A stretch of 64,000 nt of DNA from Tetrahymena elliotti 4EA. Its lineage: Eukaryota > Ciliophora > Oligohymenophorea > Hymenostomatida > Tetrahymenidae. Below are positions 46,401-59,124 of the stretch, piece by piece. The notes under the pieces were generated by a model. The model saw only the letters and a list, made by a program, of their open reading frames with translations, was not told the DNA's origin and made no database searches. The position numbers and the translations under genes were made by a program. Each line of letters begins with the position of its first letter. The first letter of the stretch is position 1. The stretch is taken from the NCBI GenBank assembly GCA_000231825.2, contig JH720341.1:387766-451765 (forward strand), written 5' to 3'.

Positions 46401-46844
46401 TAAGGAACAGTTTAAAACCAAAATAAAAATCCTGATGAGATTATTGAACTTTTTAACTAATATAGAGAAATTTAAGTTCAAAAAAGAAAAAGCTACATGG
46501 CATCTCCAGATACTTAACTCTCTCCTAGCCCATTTCATAGCCAAAGTGCTAATAATTCACAATACAACATAAATAAAGAAAATTTTTCTGATTTAAGTGC
46601 TTTAAGAGTTAGTAATTTAGATATCACAAATAGATCTTAAGTAAAATCTATGAGTAATGTTACTTATATTATTTAAGAATAACTTGATGTTGATAAAAGT
46701 GATAAAATTTAAGAACACCAAGATGATAGCTTAGTAAGACAAGAGTCAAATACTCGATTTTAAAATAATAACAACCAAACATTTAGTGCTTATCCTATTA
46801 ATGTATCTACTTACAAAGATCATTCAAAATATGTGATGATTTGA
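43474..46844 (+). CDS. cyclic-nucleotide-domain potassium channel with zinc knuckle
   Basis: Predicted 1,039 residues from three exons (43474-44207, 44266-44550, 44744-46844). An N-terminal basic region is followed by six membrane segments. S4 is weakly charged (LLIVLKLFSIQKKF). The pore gives TMNTIGYGDI, a K+-selective GYGD filter, then S6 and the C-linker (QIRQYLQYYWNESKAIEKRQ), and a cyclic-nucleotide-binding-like fold (EIIFAEGEISDQNGLYFIEQ to GDYFGSYGFFTG). The class is the EAG/HCN/KCN group, abundant in ciliates, where such channels shape ciliary membrane potential. The expected phosphate-binding PxxRxA cassette is not evident (VRSIGF stands there), so ligand binding is uncertain. Directly after the CNBD lies a perfect CCHC knuckle. 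The last ~550 residues are polar and disordered. The true start might lie upstream. Confidence 0.88.
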
Positions 46845-47104
46845 CTAACAAATTAATAAATTGACTTAATTTTTGTAATTTGTTCTTTGATAGTAATTTT
46901 GTAAATAAATAAAAAAATACACCTATATCAATATATGATCAATATTTATTATTTTTTTATATAAAATAAATCAAATATCATATTAACTCTTTAAAAAACA
47001 TATCTTGAGTTAAATTTAATTTTTTTAATCGAGAAAATGTTGAGCGTAATTTTAGGATTTGGGATTTTGAGCTCGTTCCCGTATTTCTACATATATTAAG
47101 ATCC
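46845..47104. other. spacer between convergent genes
   Basis: Short AT-rich gap. A minus-strand standard-code frame ending at 46978 runs in the wrong frame relative to the cysteine-rich exon and was not kept. Confidence 0.5.
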
Positions 47105-50100
47105 TCATCTACACTCCAAGCAACTTTCATCACATTACAAGCATTTTTTTTATATTTAGTTAAAATAGGTATGAGAAGGGCAAGGCAGACAATCTTCTCT
47201 AGGAGGACTGTCTTCATAATAGTTTTCTGGGCAGCTACAGATAGGATCTTTAATTCTATTACCTCTGCACAGTGTGCAATTTTCAGGAAAGTATGTGAAT
47301 CTTATGCATTAAAATGCACATTATATCTATTAACAGGGTTAATTAACATCAATAGAATGCTTAAAATACTTTAAATCACATTAGCATTAGGTTTTAAGTA
47401 ATCTATTTACTGTGCAAATAATACAATTATCAGAGCTATTTTAGCAAGTTTAACATTTTTACTAACAATCTATTAATTTAAATGAATTTTTAAATATTTT
47501 TTATTGAAATTAAATTTAATCTTAAATAATCTGAGGTATTTTCTAATAGAGTAAAATGTTAAGATCACATAGACTTTAATTTTTAAAATCTTTTCTAAAG
47601 AAGCTTATGAAATAATAAATTTTAAAGTTTATATTACATTAGCATTAAAAATTGGAATCAAGATATTAATTAGGATAAGGACATTAATATAAAGGAGGTT
47701 TTCCTTATGTATTCCTACATATTGTACAATTTTTTTCATTGTCTTAACACTCAACACACATTTCAGAGCAAACTTTTTGATAAAATTATTTATTTTTTTT
47801 GAAAAAAAAGATAATTAAATTAATAAAGTACATTGACACTTCTTTTTGCTAGCATTCCAAAATAATCCAGATTGACATTAACAATCTCCATTTACTATTA
47901 TCATTTTGGGATCAGTGCACTAATAACAGCTATTTATTTTAGAGTAATGTATATTGATACAGTTTTTAAAATAATTAAAAGAGTTTTCACATTTAAAAGT
48001 AAATGGATTGAAATAAAGTTAAGTATTAGAAGAAGTTAGAGGTTAGAGAGTACAATTACTAGATGAAATAATATGGTTATTGTATAATGCATACCCAGGC
48101 TTAGGAACCAAACATCCTAAATTTGTTCTATTAAGAAACATAAAACAATTATTATTTTGAGAATAATCAGTATAAAAAAATCCTCCTGAGTATATCTTGA
48201 CATTATTTATATAATATAGAATATCATCTTTTATATTTAAATCTGCTTAGTTAGCTTATACTGTTACTTTTGAAAAATCCAAGCTAGATGGAAAGCAAGA
48301 GGCAAATTAAAGAAATTATTACTAATAATTAATAATCACAAGTATCTGAGTATATGGGGTATTAATTTGCCAATTTTAATATGTCTGATTACTATTTTAA
48401 AATAAATGAATTAGTTTTATAATCTAAGATATGAAATATACCAATAAAGTTTGGTTTATCAACATTTATAGAGTTATAGATTACTTAGCATTACATCATT
48501 ACACATATTTCTAAATGAGCTTTATTTGCTGTGCTGGAATTTAAAATTCTGTATTAAATAAGTATTTAATTTAAATTGCTTTTATCAAAAATTGCTTAGA
48601 ATATTGGAGTATTTTGTTGATTGTTAACAATTTATATTGAACATAAATAAATAAAAAATTTCAGTCTCCAATAGTCAAAAGTATAGTATGCTTAATTGGA
48701 TGCAGATATTGAAATCCCTTTTACCCAATCATGAATTTATGGCTAATTATTTAAGACTAGATTATTGTTTCCATCAAATAAAAATATATTTTAATACTGT
48801 ATGTTATCTGATTTTTATTCACTAAAATTGAAGCTGTAAAGAGTAATTATACCTTCCTTACTAAATTCAAACACATTCCAATCTGACAGACTCATAATAT
48901 TTTGGACTTTAAAAATTAAAAAAATAAAATTTTAATTTCTAAAGCTTGTTGTTCAAACACAAAATAATTATCAATTAAAAAAATTTTTTAAAGATTATGT
49001 CAATCAAATTCAAAATTTGAAAGATAATGTTAAAAAATTTTTAATTACTTGAAACAATCTCAGTGTACTAAAACAATCTTGAGCACATTGAATAGTCTGT
49101 TATCAAATAATTGCTTGTTCCAGCTCCAAACCAGAATTTAGGGTTTTGCAATTAATTCAGTATTTTGTTTTAGAGATAAACGTTATAATTGTTTTGGTTA
49201 AAAATTTGTAATAGTTTAGATTACCAAATAGTTTAGATCTGTAGCAAAACCTAACCAAATCACTTTATCAAATACACATGGAAGAGTAAGTAGTAATTAA
49301 TTTAAAAAATATAATTAAATATATCCAAATCCTTAAACTGAACCTTACTGCGCTATAAAAAGAAAGACATCACCTTAATAATTAGAACTTCTCATATATC
49401 CTAGAGTAAATGTTTTACCTTCTGGACTATCTGTCTTTATTATTTAAAATCTAAATCCAAATAAAAATGATTAAGATAGTTTAGTAATCTAAAGAGCATC
49501 ATTTTGAACTAAAAAGCTGTTCCAATCTGGATTAGCATCATTACAACCTGTATATTACACAGGAGGTGTTTGCATTAAGTTTTTTATTTTAGGTAAACTG
49601 ATTTTATCTTTTTATGAAATGCATTTTATACCATCATCAAAGTAAGAAGATGGGCATAAATGTGTTTCTATTTAATAAAAAAATGCTATTGATAATATTT
49701 TATGAGATTATTTTACGTTTATCTCTAATAGAATCTTTGAAAATCTTACAAGTTTTTTCATTCAAGCAGTCTAAGCAATAATCTGGACATTAATAGCAAT
49801 TCCCTTATTTATAAAACTACCCAGTTTAACATGAACAAGTACTTTCATAAAATTTGTATTAATTCATTTCATTACAAGGTTTTTAATCATTATTCAGACA
49901 TTAATTATTTGAATCTATATCACTAAAATTATTTGGACATGAATCGCTGTTTGGAATACAGTAAGAATATTAACTGTAAAGAAGTTTATAATTACTTTGA
50001 CAAACTAAGCAATCACTATCATTTAATTGTGTTTAGATTAAACAACTACCACACTTAAATACTTTTGTTCCTTAATATATTTTAATTGACCTTTTAATTT

Positions 50101-51490
50101 CAAATTAGATTTTATCATTTAAGTTTTATTAAAAGAGTAATTTACCTAAACAATATTTTCTGATAAGAAGCCAATTCAATATTCTAAAATTAAAAATAGA
50201 AATTTCCATTTTATGGAGAAGACAATTGCTGAACGTCACTTAAGTATTGCTGATTTATAAACAAATACCTATAAATTGTTCCAAATTAAACATGCATAAA
50301 TAATATTATTTTTATCCAACTATTACTTTAAAGGGTAAAAGGTTTATTACCATGAATACAATTTTAATAATTTTCTAGGAAAAAAAATTGATTTGGATTA
50401 GAAGGATCTCTTTAAAGCGAAACTAAATAATAATCATTTAAATTTCCTTAGTCTTCTACTTTTATTTTTAAAAAAAGGTTGCTGGATACTGTTTATGAGC
50501 TTTCTTGTACTTTAATATCAAAAGCAAGGATTATCCCATCCTTTATAAACATATTCACAGGACCAATTTCAAAACTTTCTCCAGAATGTAAGCTGTTAAA
50601 TTCTTCAGAACTTTAATTATTTTCAATCTTGATTTTTTAATTTTAATCAGCCAAATTTAATATATAGTCTTATGTATTAGGTTATATTGAAAAGTCTATA
50701 TTAACATTTATTTGAGCGTTTAGAGAAATATCTTAAAAATTCAAATTTCCTAAACTATCGTGAGAATTTAATGCTTAATTAATATACGCTATCACCTTTT
50801 TTAAATAAATTATATTGAGTAAATATTTTAGTAAGTTGAATAATTTGAATGAAAATTAATATTGATAAGAAAATTAATAAATCTTACTTATTTAATCAAA
50901 GCACAAACAAATGAATATCCTGCTTTTGTTGTCTATGCAACAAAAATCTCAAAAAATTTATTATCGAATTGAGTTAAAGTAGTTAGTACTGTAAAACTAT
51001 CAATAAGCTATTGCTAACCATTTATATTCTAGCTTGACCTTATAATGTAATATGTGTAAATCTTTCCCATTTAATCATCTAAATTTAAACCTATATCTAC
51101 AAAAAACCATGACTCATGTAATATATCTTAACTGTTTGTTATCTAGTTTGAGTCCTTTTAATGTGAATCGAATACATTAACCTAAAATTAGCTTTGTTTC
51201 TCATTAAAAAGAAGCTAAAATATATTCAATCCTTTGTTTTTAATTTCAATTAAAACATATTTTTCTTTATTTTAACCTAAAAGATTAAACCATCCATTTA
51301 TCTTTTTAACGGGATCCAAGTTTGATTTTAATATTTTATTTCCTTAAGGTAATTGCATATTTTGTGAAAATAATTAGCAGTCATAAAAATCTAAGCTTTT
51401 TTTAAGTAATACTTAATCACAACCACTAATTTAGCAATAACTTAAAACAAAAAGTATTGATGTAATAAAACAAATTTTTTAAACTTTCAT
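47105..51490 (-). CDS. secreted cysteine-rich protein, tandem copy A (no membrane domain)
   Basis: First (leftmost) of three tandem paralogues. The start codon at 51490 opens a signal peptide (KICFITSILFVLSYC after Met). Next comes a non-Cys region of beta-rich character, then a first Cys-rich block (CPDYCLDCLNEKTC), another beta-rich region (WNVFEFSKEGIITLYSFNFS, FDGNNNL), then furin-like modules (CQDNEKNCTICRN, CSEMCVEC, CTLCRGNR, CPCPSHTYF-type) up to CDESCLECR and TGA at 47105. At least seven short introns interrupt it (for example donor at 50887, and near 47639-47485); not all were fixed. The spacing C-x2-C...C-x2-C is that of growth-factor-receptor Cys-rich folds. Unlike copies B and C no membrane segment follows, so the product should be secreted or lumenal. 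Confidence 0.72.
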
Positions 51491-52566
51491 TTTTAGTAGT
51501 AAATCTATCAAAAATAAAAAGGTCTAATAGGAGAAGATTCCTTCACTCAATAATAGTGCGAAACTCTAAAGTTTATTGCTTGAGATTTGTTCTTATGTTT
51601 TTTAATATTTTTTCTTTTTATTTTTTAACTTTTAATTAAAAAAGACTTTACTTTTAATTTACAAAAATTTAGTTAATTAATTCCAATTAATTACACAACA
51701 AACCTAACTACAAAAAGAGTAAATGTAAGATTATAGTGATATTTAATTCAAGTAAATTAAAGTAGAAATCAAAACAAATCAAATTAACCACACAATTTTA
51801 AATGACAGTAGATCTTTTAGATTTAGTGGATTATATTTTAATCAAGCAAAATAATAATTGAATACTCTTTATCACTAAAAAATTTATAATTTATGAATTT
51901 TTTCTCCTTATATTTATTTAGTATAATTGAATTAATCTAAAATTTACCATCAAAATATTATCTATTCATCCTTTCAACATTTTCTTCCAAAAAAAATTCA
52001 AATAATAGATGCCCTTTTATTATTAAAAATTTTTAAAAAATATTATGCTATATTTAATTCTTACTCAATTTATTTGGGTATTATATTGCTTTCAGGTAGT
52101 TGCATAAGCAAGTATTTTAGAATTTTGCATTTTGAATAGGAACTTATCACAAAAAAATTCATAGACAGATAAGCTAATTTTTTAAGAAACACCACTAATT
52201 AATTTTTTTCTTCTAAAAATTCCAATTATTTTTGTTATTCTCTTATGTCATATAATTATCCAATTCATCTATCAATATATGTTAATACTAAAACCTTTAA
52301 AACTAAGCATTAAGGATTACAATAAAAGATAAATTTATTATTCATTTGGTAAAATTTATTGATCACTCAAACAAAAATGTATCAATATATTTCTTTTGTT
52401 TTTTTTTATTTTTAATTTAAAAAAATATCAACAAGATTTTAATAAAATTTAATTTTTAAATTTTTAAATCACATATAATAATTTATATAAACACAATAAA
52501 TACTTTTTTTAATTTTTGCTAAATATTTATTCTAAATAATTAAACATATTCTGCATAATTAAAAGA
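51491..52566. other. spacer between tandem copies A and B
   Basis: 1.1 kb AT-rich. Presumed promoter of copy A and 3' UTR of copy B (both minus strand). No relic of another copy seen. Confidence 0.5.
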
Positions 52567-55500
52567 TCAATTAGTGCTTTTTATCCATTTTTTTTCTTAA
52601 TAATCTTTCATATTATAGTTTTTACTGATTGGCTTTTAGAAGTATTGATAAATAAGGATAAATATGTTTTCAAATAAGAAATTTATGAAGAATAGAAAAT
52701 TGAAAATTAATAGTAATATGATTGCATAAAAACCCAAACTAAGAAATTATTTCACTTCTTATTAGTCTAAAAGAGTATTTTTTTGGTTATTAATTTTGAA
52801 ATTGTTAAAATATATCATAAATACCCATATTGTTACCAAGATTAAATCTCCTAATCCTTTGATTATAGATTATATACAGTATTTATATGGTCTTATGAAG
52901 AAAGTTAAAAAAGCTGTAATTAGATTTAATGCAATTCCAGTACCACAAACAAATTATGGATATTAAACCATAAAGTATATTAAAATAGACAGAACTAGTT
53001 TTTTGAGATGGTAAATATGATGATAGTTTTTTATCATCAAGCTTTAATTTAATCTTGTTGAGTTTAATCTTTCATAAAAATGTAGAAAAAATTATTTCTT
53101 ATTTTCAAATTATATTGGGTCATTAAATTATGCATAAATGTAGATTGAGTATCCAAAAAAGATTCCAAAAGTAAAGCTCCCAGCATAAAAACCCCATCTA
53201 CTTAACCACGAGTCTTAATCAGCTTAGTTTATTTACATGCAAATGCTTAAAACTAAATTTAACACATTTATTTCATTTTCTTTACTTATTCTTATAATAA
53301 AAAAACTAAAAATTTTTTTTAGCTTGCTTTATTCTTTAACAATTATGCCACCTTCTTATTTTTCAAACTTTGTTTTCCAAATAAACACTTTTACAAGAAG
53401 AACTAAAAGCATAATAATAATATATTTAAAGAACACAACTTAGCTGTTATATAAAAAACTATTTCTAAAACCTAATCTATCAAAGCAAATATGGCCAGAA
53501 CTTTTGAGAATATTGCTAACATCAACTCCATTAAACTCTAATTTTTAGGTTAGTCTATTATCCTAATATTATGGCATCTCTTTATAAACAAAGGTTCCAA
53601 ACAAAGACAAAAAATTGTAAAAGTTAACTGGTATGTTGATATTGATTAAAAGAAACATTGAAGTTGGTTAAATTGAGTTTAAAAGGTAAAATAAAAATTA
53701 AAAAGATCCCATAAACTAAACTATTTAAGTTGAATCAGGAGTAACTTAGTTTAATGCATTTAGGACTTGTTAATCTCTCTCATCAATTATCATTAGATAT
53801 GGCCCAATAGTAAACTTAAAAGGAGTTATCAAATAAATATAATCAAGCACTTATCTTAAATTTGAATTTTAAAAGACAACATTTTTTTTAAATAGAAAAA
53901 AAGCCTCTGTTGCTTAAAAACTTTAGAGTATATTAATATCGATAACAAGGTGATTATTGTCTTTAACTTCATACTTATTGATGTCAAAATATTATTCTCT
54001 TGGTATTTAGCTTATGTCAAGCTAGAATAGGTTGTTAATACCATATTTTTATAAAATTTAAGTTAGATTATCAATTGAATGCTAAAATTTTAAATTTATT
54101 TAATAATTTTAATTTTTTTAAATTATACTGAAGTCAACTTTCATAAAAAAATAGCAGGGAGAACTTAAGTCAAATAAATAAGATGATTAGCTCCCATATG
54201 GGCATACACATTGTCTATTTTAATTAAGATTTAATCCTTCTTAACAACTTAAGCAATTATTTTCATTTGGTCCATCACATTCTTTACAATTAGAGTGACA
54301 ATTCTAACATTACTTCAACATAATATCAAAGTAAAAACCTGATAGGCACTTTAAACAGTTTTCTTATCTTATTTTTGGGTCTTCATAAAATCCCTCTTAA
54401 CAAACGCAATGTGGTGGATTGATTCTATTTCCATTACAATCATTACAGTTATTAGTTAAAAAAGTACAACTAGCACATTAAATATCACATAATAATCTTC
54501 TACACTAGTTAGATACGCTTTCAGTTAAAGTATTTTCATAATAAGCTTAATTACATCTGCAAGTTGGAGTTTATAATCTTCCTTAGCCACAAACTGTACA
54601 ATTACTGCTATTTTCTATACATTCATTACATTAAGGATCACAATCTAACATTAAAAATATAAAATTTAAAGAAACCATTCCTTGGTTCCACTAAAAAAAA
54701 CCAATAAAATTTTTTAATAAAAGATTAAAAAGGTGTAGTTAATTAATAAGTAAAATGATATATTTACATTCACATGTATAATCTGGTTTTTAATATTAAT
54801 TGGTATACCAGCATTAACATTTAGGTCCTTATAAACTTTCATTTTTACAAATTATACAATTGTCATAGGTTCCTTCACAGGTCAGACACTTAGGTGAACA
54901 TTCTATAAATAAATTTTAAATGATTTATTTATAAAATTTACTATTAATTCGTATTAATATACTTAAACACTTTTATAAGGTATGATTAAGATACATCCCA
55001 TCTGAGCACCCACAATTTTTACTAGTTAACATACTATCATCTAAACATAAAGTGCATTATTAAGTATTAGTATATTCAATTTCTAAACAATAAGGTATTA
55101 TATTATAAGAATCTTAGCATCTCATTAAGAAAGGGTTATTATATAGCACATTTTAATAAGTCTTTCTCCCATAATTACATTAATTTTGTAAAACAGATTT
55201 ACCATCCCTAACACTATAGCCTTTTTTTGGTATAGCACAAATCATATTTATAATAGTTACATATAAAAAGCAAGGGTCATTTGGATCATAGTCAATATAA
55301 AAGAATCCTCCCTAAAAGATATCAAGATTATTGAAATAAAATATATTAGAAACAGTTCCTGTTAATTATTATCCTATTTATATATTGAAACTTTAGTTTG
55401 TAAATTGGGTTATAAAATTAAAAAAAAAATTGATCTCCTCATATTTGTAGTTTACTATAACATAAAAAGTTGTCATTTGAGATTCTGCGGTAAACTAAAA

Positions 55501-58500
55501 AACTTATTTTTAATAAATAAAGGTTAAATAAATATTTTAAATATATATTTTTGATTACATATTTAATTGATATCATCTAATTTTAATGTTACATAATTCA
55601 AATGTTAGCACTATTAATTTAAGCAAATTTAAAATTTAGCTCTTCTCGATAAATAGTTTATTGAAATTATATTGAAAGCTATCAATTAAGTGTTGCTAGA
55701 GCTGAAAATTTGATAAAAACTATAACCAATAACAAATTATGAATTTTTTAATGGATAAAACGTAAACTTCATAGCAAAAGATGTACTCAAATTTATTTAT
55801 ATTTTAGCAACTGAATCACTCTTAATTAGTATTCCTTTAAATTTGTTAAATCCTATGTTTGGAGTATTTAATACAATAAATTTTGTGGAATCTATCTTAT
55901 TTTAAATAGTTGTTTGTGTTTAAAATAAATTTGAATCATAGTCACTAAAATTAAAGTCTAAAATATTTGTCATTTCTTGAGCACTGAGAATTGAGAGAGA
56001 CTGAGGATATTGGCTCATAGAGAAATCACCTTTTATTTAAAATTGAAAATCTATTAAGATAAATTAGTTAATATATTAAACTACCTTTCAAGATATAAAT
56101 ATTTTAAGGTACATTTCCACAGAGAGGATAAGTTGTTGGTCTATGAAAGGATATCACACCTGCTATAAATAGTTCAGGATCTTTAAGTTAGTTTAAACCT
56201 TAATATCTTGCTTGGTAATATGATAATTGAACATTAGATTATTTTATTATTAAATTAATGTTCTAAAGATTAGTAAATAGTCCAATCCATACATCAACAG
56301 AGACTTTAGTTTATGCTTAAATTATTAGTTGATTTTAAAAATATAACTCTAAGTTTATAATGCCTTCAGACATTAAAACTCCTATCAATGAAAATATATG
56401 TCTTTTTTGGTCTTGCATAAATAAAATTGTGTATGATTCACCAATATTATTTGTTGGAGATACTATTTTAAAACTAAACCCTATAAAAAATGAATTAGAA
56501 TTCGTTCCAATTTAAAAAGCATCATCCTTAATTAAATAGGAAGACTCGGATATAGAATTTAGATTAGAGCAGTTTATAGACGAGCTAGGTAGGTTTACTT
56601 TTGTATTAAAACGATCAGGTATCTTCATATAATTAGAAATACAGGATATTCCATCATCAAATAAGTTTTTTAATAAACATTATCCTATTTATAAAATCAT
56701 TTTTAAAATCATTAATTAATTTATGTAGTCTACCAGTTATAGTATCTCTTAAAGGAGGATTTATTACAAATTAAGTACATGTATTAGGTTCATTACATAA
56801 AACACAGAATTCAGGGCAGTCAGAACAACCATTTTAATTTAAGTAACTTCCCAAAGGGCATGAGCAGGTTCCATCTGAGTTAAATTTCATCATATCAGAT
56901 GATTGAGAATGATTGCATTAGTTAGTATCTAAAAAGTCACATGATAAATTTTATCCTTTATTTTCATATTTAGGTGGGCATTGACCACTACAAGTATTAC
57001 TGTAAATTGAGTTTACGGTATTGAAAGAGCTATCACACAAAAGACAATTATTTAGATTTACAATATCAGTCTAAGCTTTACAGCCATTACAAGGGACAAA
57101 AAAAGTACCTTAAAATACTCTGACTGTTCTAATTAATTTAAAATGATTTTTTATATTGAAGAAAAATAGTAATAAAGAAGAAAGAGAAACAATTTACAAA
57201 TAAGTAACTTTATTATTTTATTTAAATTTGAAATATCTAAAAAATTCTTATTCATATTCTTTTTTAAAAAGGGAAAAAAAAACTGTTACTTAATATAAAG
57301 TATCCTATCACAGCCCGATGGGTTTTATGGTTAATTTTAAATTGAGAAAAATATTAATCCAACTTATGACATAGGTAAAGCAACAGAGCCTAAAATAGGT
57401 GAATCATCTAAATATATTTATTTTACCAGATATCTAAAGTTAATGTTAAATATCATAGTTATCCTATACCATCTGTTTAACAAAGGATAAACTACTTAGC
57501 CATCTGGATTACCTAGTTATTTTTAACTAAGCTTAAATTAATTTGTACTTGAAGGTTTATTATCAGCTAAAATTTCATAAAAAGGCTGTTTACTAAAACC
57601 CAATAATTATGATTCCAATAAAAATATTGTTGATTTTGATTGAATTTGATCTCCTGTTATCTTGAAATCTAATGAAATCATTATTCCTTTTTTAACATCA
57701 AATTCAAATTAGCCAATAGACCAAGTTTCACTACATTACAAATTAAGAGTAAAATCAAAAAAAGTTGATTATTTGTTATATTTACTCTATCCGAAATAGT
57801 TTTTAGCTTAATTAAATTATTAAGAAGGCTATGATGAAGCAAATCCAAAGTTTACATAAAAAACTTATTCTGCTAGAATCGATTACTCACTAATAGTTAT
57901 ATATTAGCTGACAGAATTGGTAGCCTTACCTAAGATCAGCACTGCCTATTATAATTCATAAATTTAAATAAAATATTATAATTTATAATATAATTCAGTA
58001 CTTATCTAACTAGTGAACAACCTGCTGAATAAGGATAAAATGCTTATTAGCCAATGAATATTTAAAATTATTAATTGTCAAAATATATAATATTTGATGT
58101 TCCACTTATATTTTAAAATGGTGTAGTAGTTATTACTATACCTGTTTATTCTGTATTTTTATTGAAAAATATATAATTGATTAAATAACTTATTGGAGTA
58201 TCTTAGAGGTTTATAGAAACTTTTAAAAAGAACCAAGCATTTTATAAACTTGACAAAATTGATGAAATATTAATATCATATGAAGGTTGAGTAAGTCCAA
58301 ATAAATTTGTTTTTATCACTTTTTAAATAGGGTTCAAAGTTATTGCTAATATAATGTCATCACTATTATTTTTTGCTGAGAAAAGTAAGTAATCTGAATC
58401 AATGCTCCCTTAAAAGTTATACCAACCCATAAAAGTTAATGAAGATAATTAGTTAACATGATCTCTTAATACATATAAACCTTCAACAATTTAATTTTAT

Positions 58501-58631
58501 TATCCTTATTAGCATCCAAAAAATGTTTTTTAAGATATTAAGATCTTATTATCACATAAATCTAAGCAGAAAAATGTTGCGAAAAATTGTATTATTAAAG
58601 CTAGTTTTACTAAATGAATAAATTATTTCAT
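52567..58631 (-). CDS. multi-domain cysteine-rich membrane protein, tandem copy B
   Basis: The start at 58631 gives a signal peptide (KLALIIQFFATFFCLDLC). The ectodomain alternates beta-rich regions with Cys-rich blocks: a first beta region (to ~57400), a Cys block (NNCLLCDSSF, CPEFCVLC), a second beta region with VSVDVWIGLFTNLQNINLII, like a LamG/concanavalin strand pair, and a second Cys block (CHSNCKECDGPNENNCLSC, CLKCLSGFYF). A C-terminal membrane part follows, with YPQFVCGTGIALNLITAF, the signature RPYKYC, then DLILVTIWVFMIYF and AIILLLIFNFLFFINFLF, and a short cytosolic tail ending at TGA 52567. Many short introns are present; only the frame segments are secure. Likely a cell-surface receptor or adhesion protein; partner unknown. 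Confidence 0.72.
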
Positions 58632-59124
58632 TGTAGTATTTCCTTTTTTTAATTTAAAACTACCCTTATTTCTTTTCTCATTATTTTTTTAATTAAAAAA
58701 AAGTTTTTCTAAATACCCTGCTTTCTTATTACATTTGGCGAGGTAGCTTATAGTTAAAAATAGTAACCAAAAAAATTTATTTCTAGTGTCTATTTAAATT
58801 CAAGATTTTAGATCATTCTTAAATTGATTAAAAACTATTTGTTTGACTTTAGTTTACAGAAATTTATTTCACTTATTATAAAAATTACATTTGATTAATA
58901 AGCAAAAATTGTGATAAATTAGATAGAGTCGTTCTATATTGAGATAAATTATACATAAACTGAAAATTTAAATTCCATTAAAAAGAAATTGCAATCATAA
59001 CAAAATAATACTTAAAAAAATTTAATTTACTTATTATCTAAGATCCAAAAAAGCTTTATTTAGATAAAAATAAAATAAATAATTTATTTGTTACTACACA
59101 TATTTACAAGTTTATTTATAAATA
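58632..59124. other. spacer between tandem copies B and C
   Basis: 0.5 kb AT-rich. Promoter of copy B and 3' UTR of copy C. Confidence 0.5.

Noticed and set aside
46978..47217. Minus-strand frame as the end of cysteine-rich copy A
   Set aside because: The Cys-rich module runs in another frame and ends at TGA 47105; the longer standard-code frame has no such pattern.
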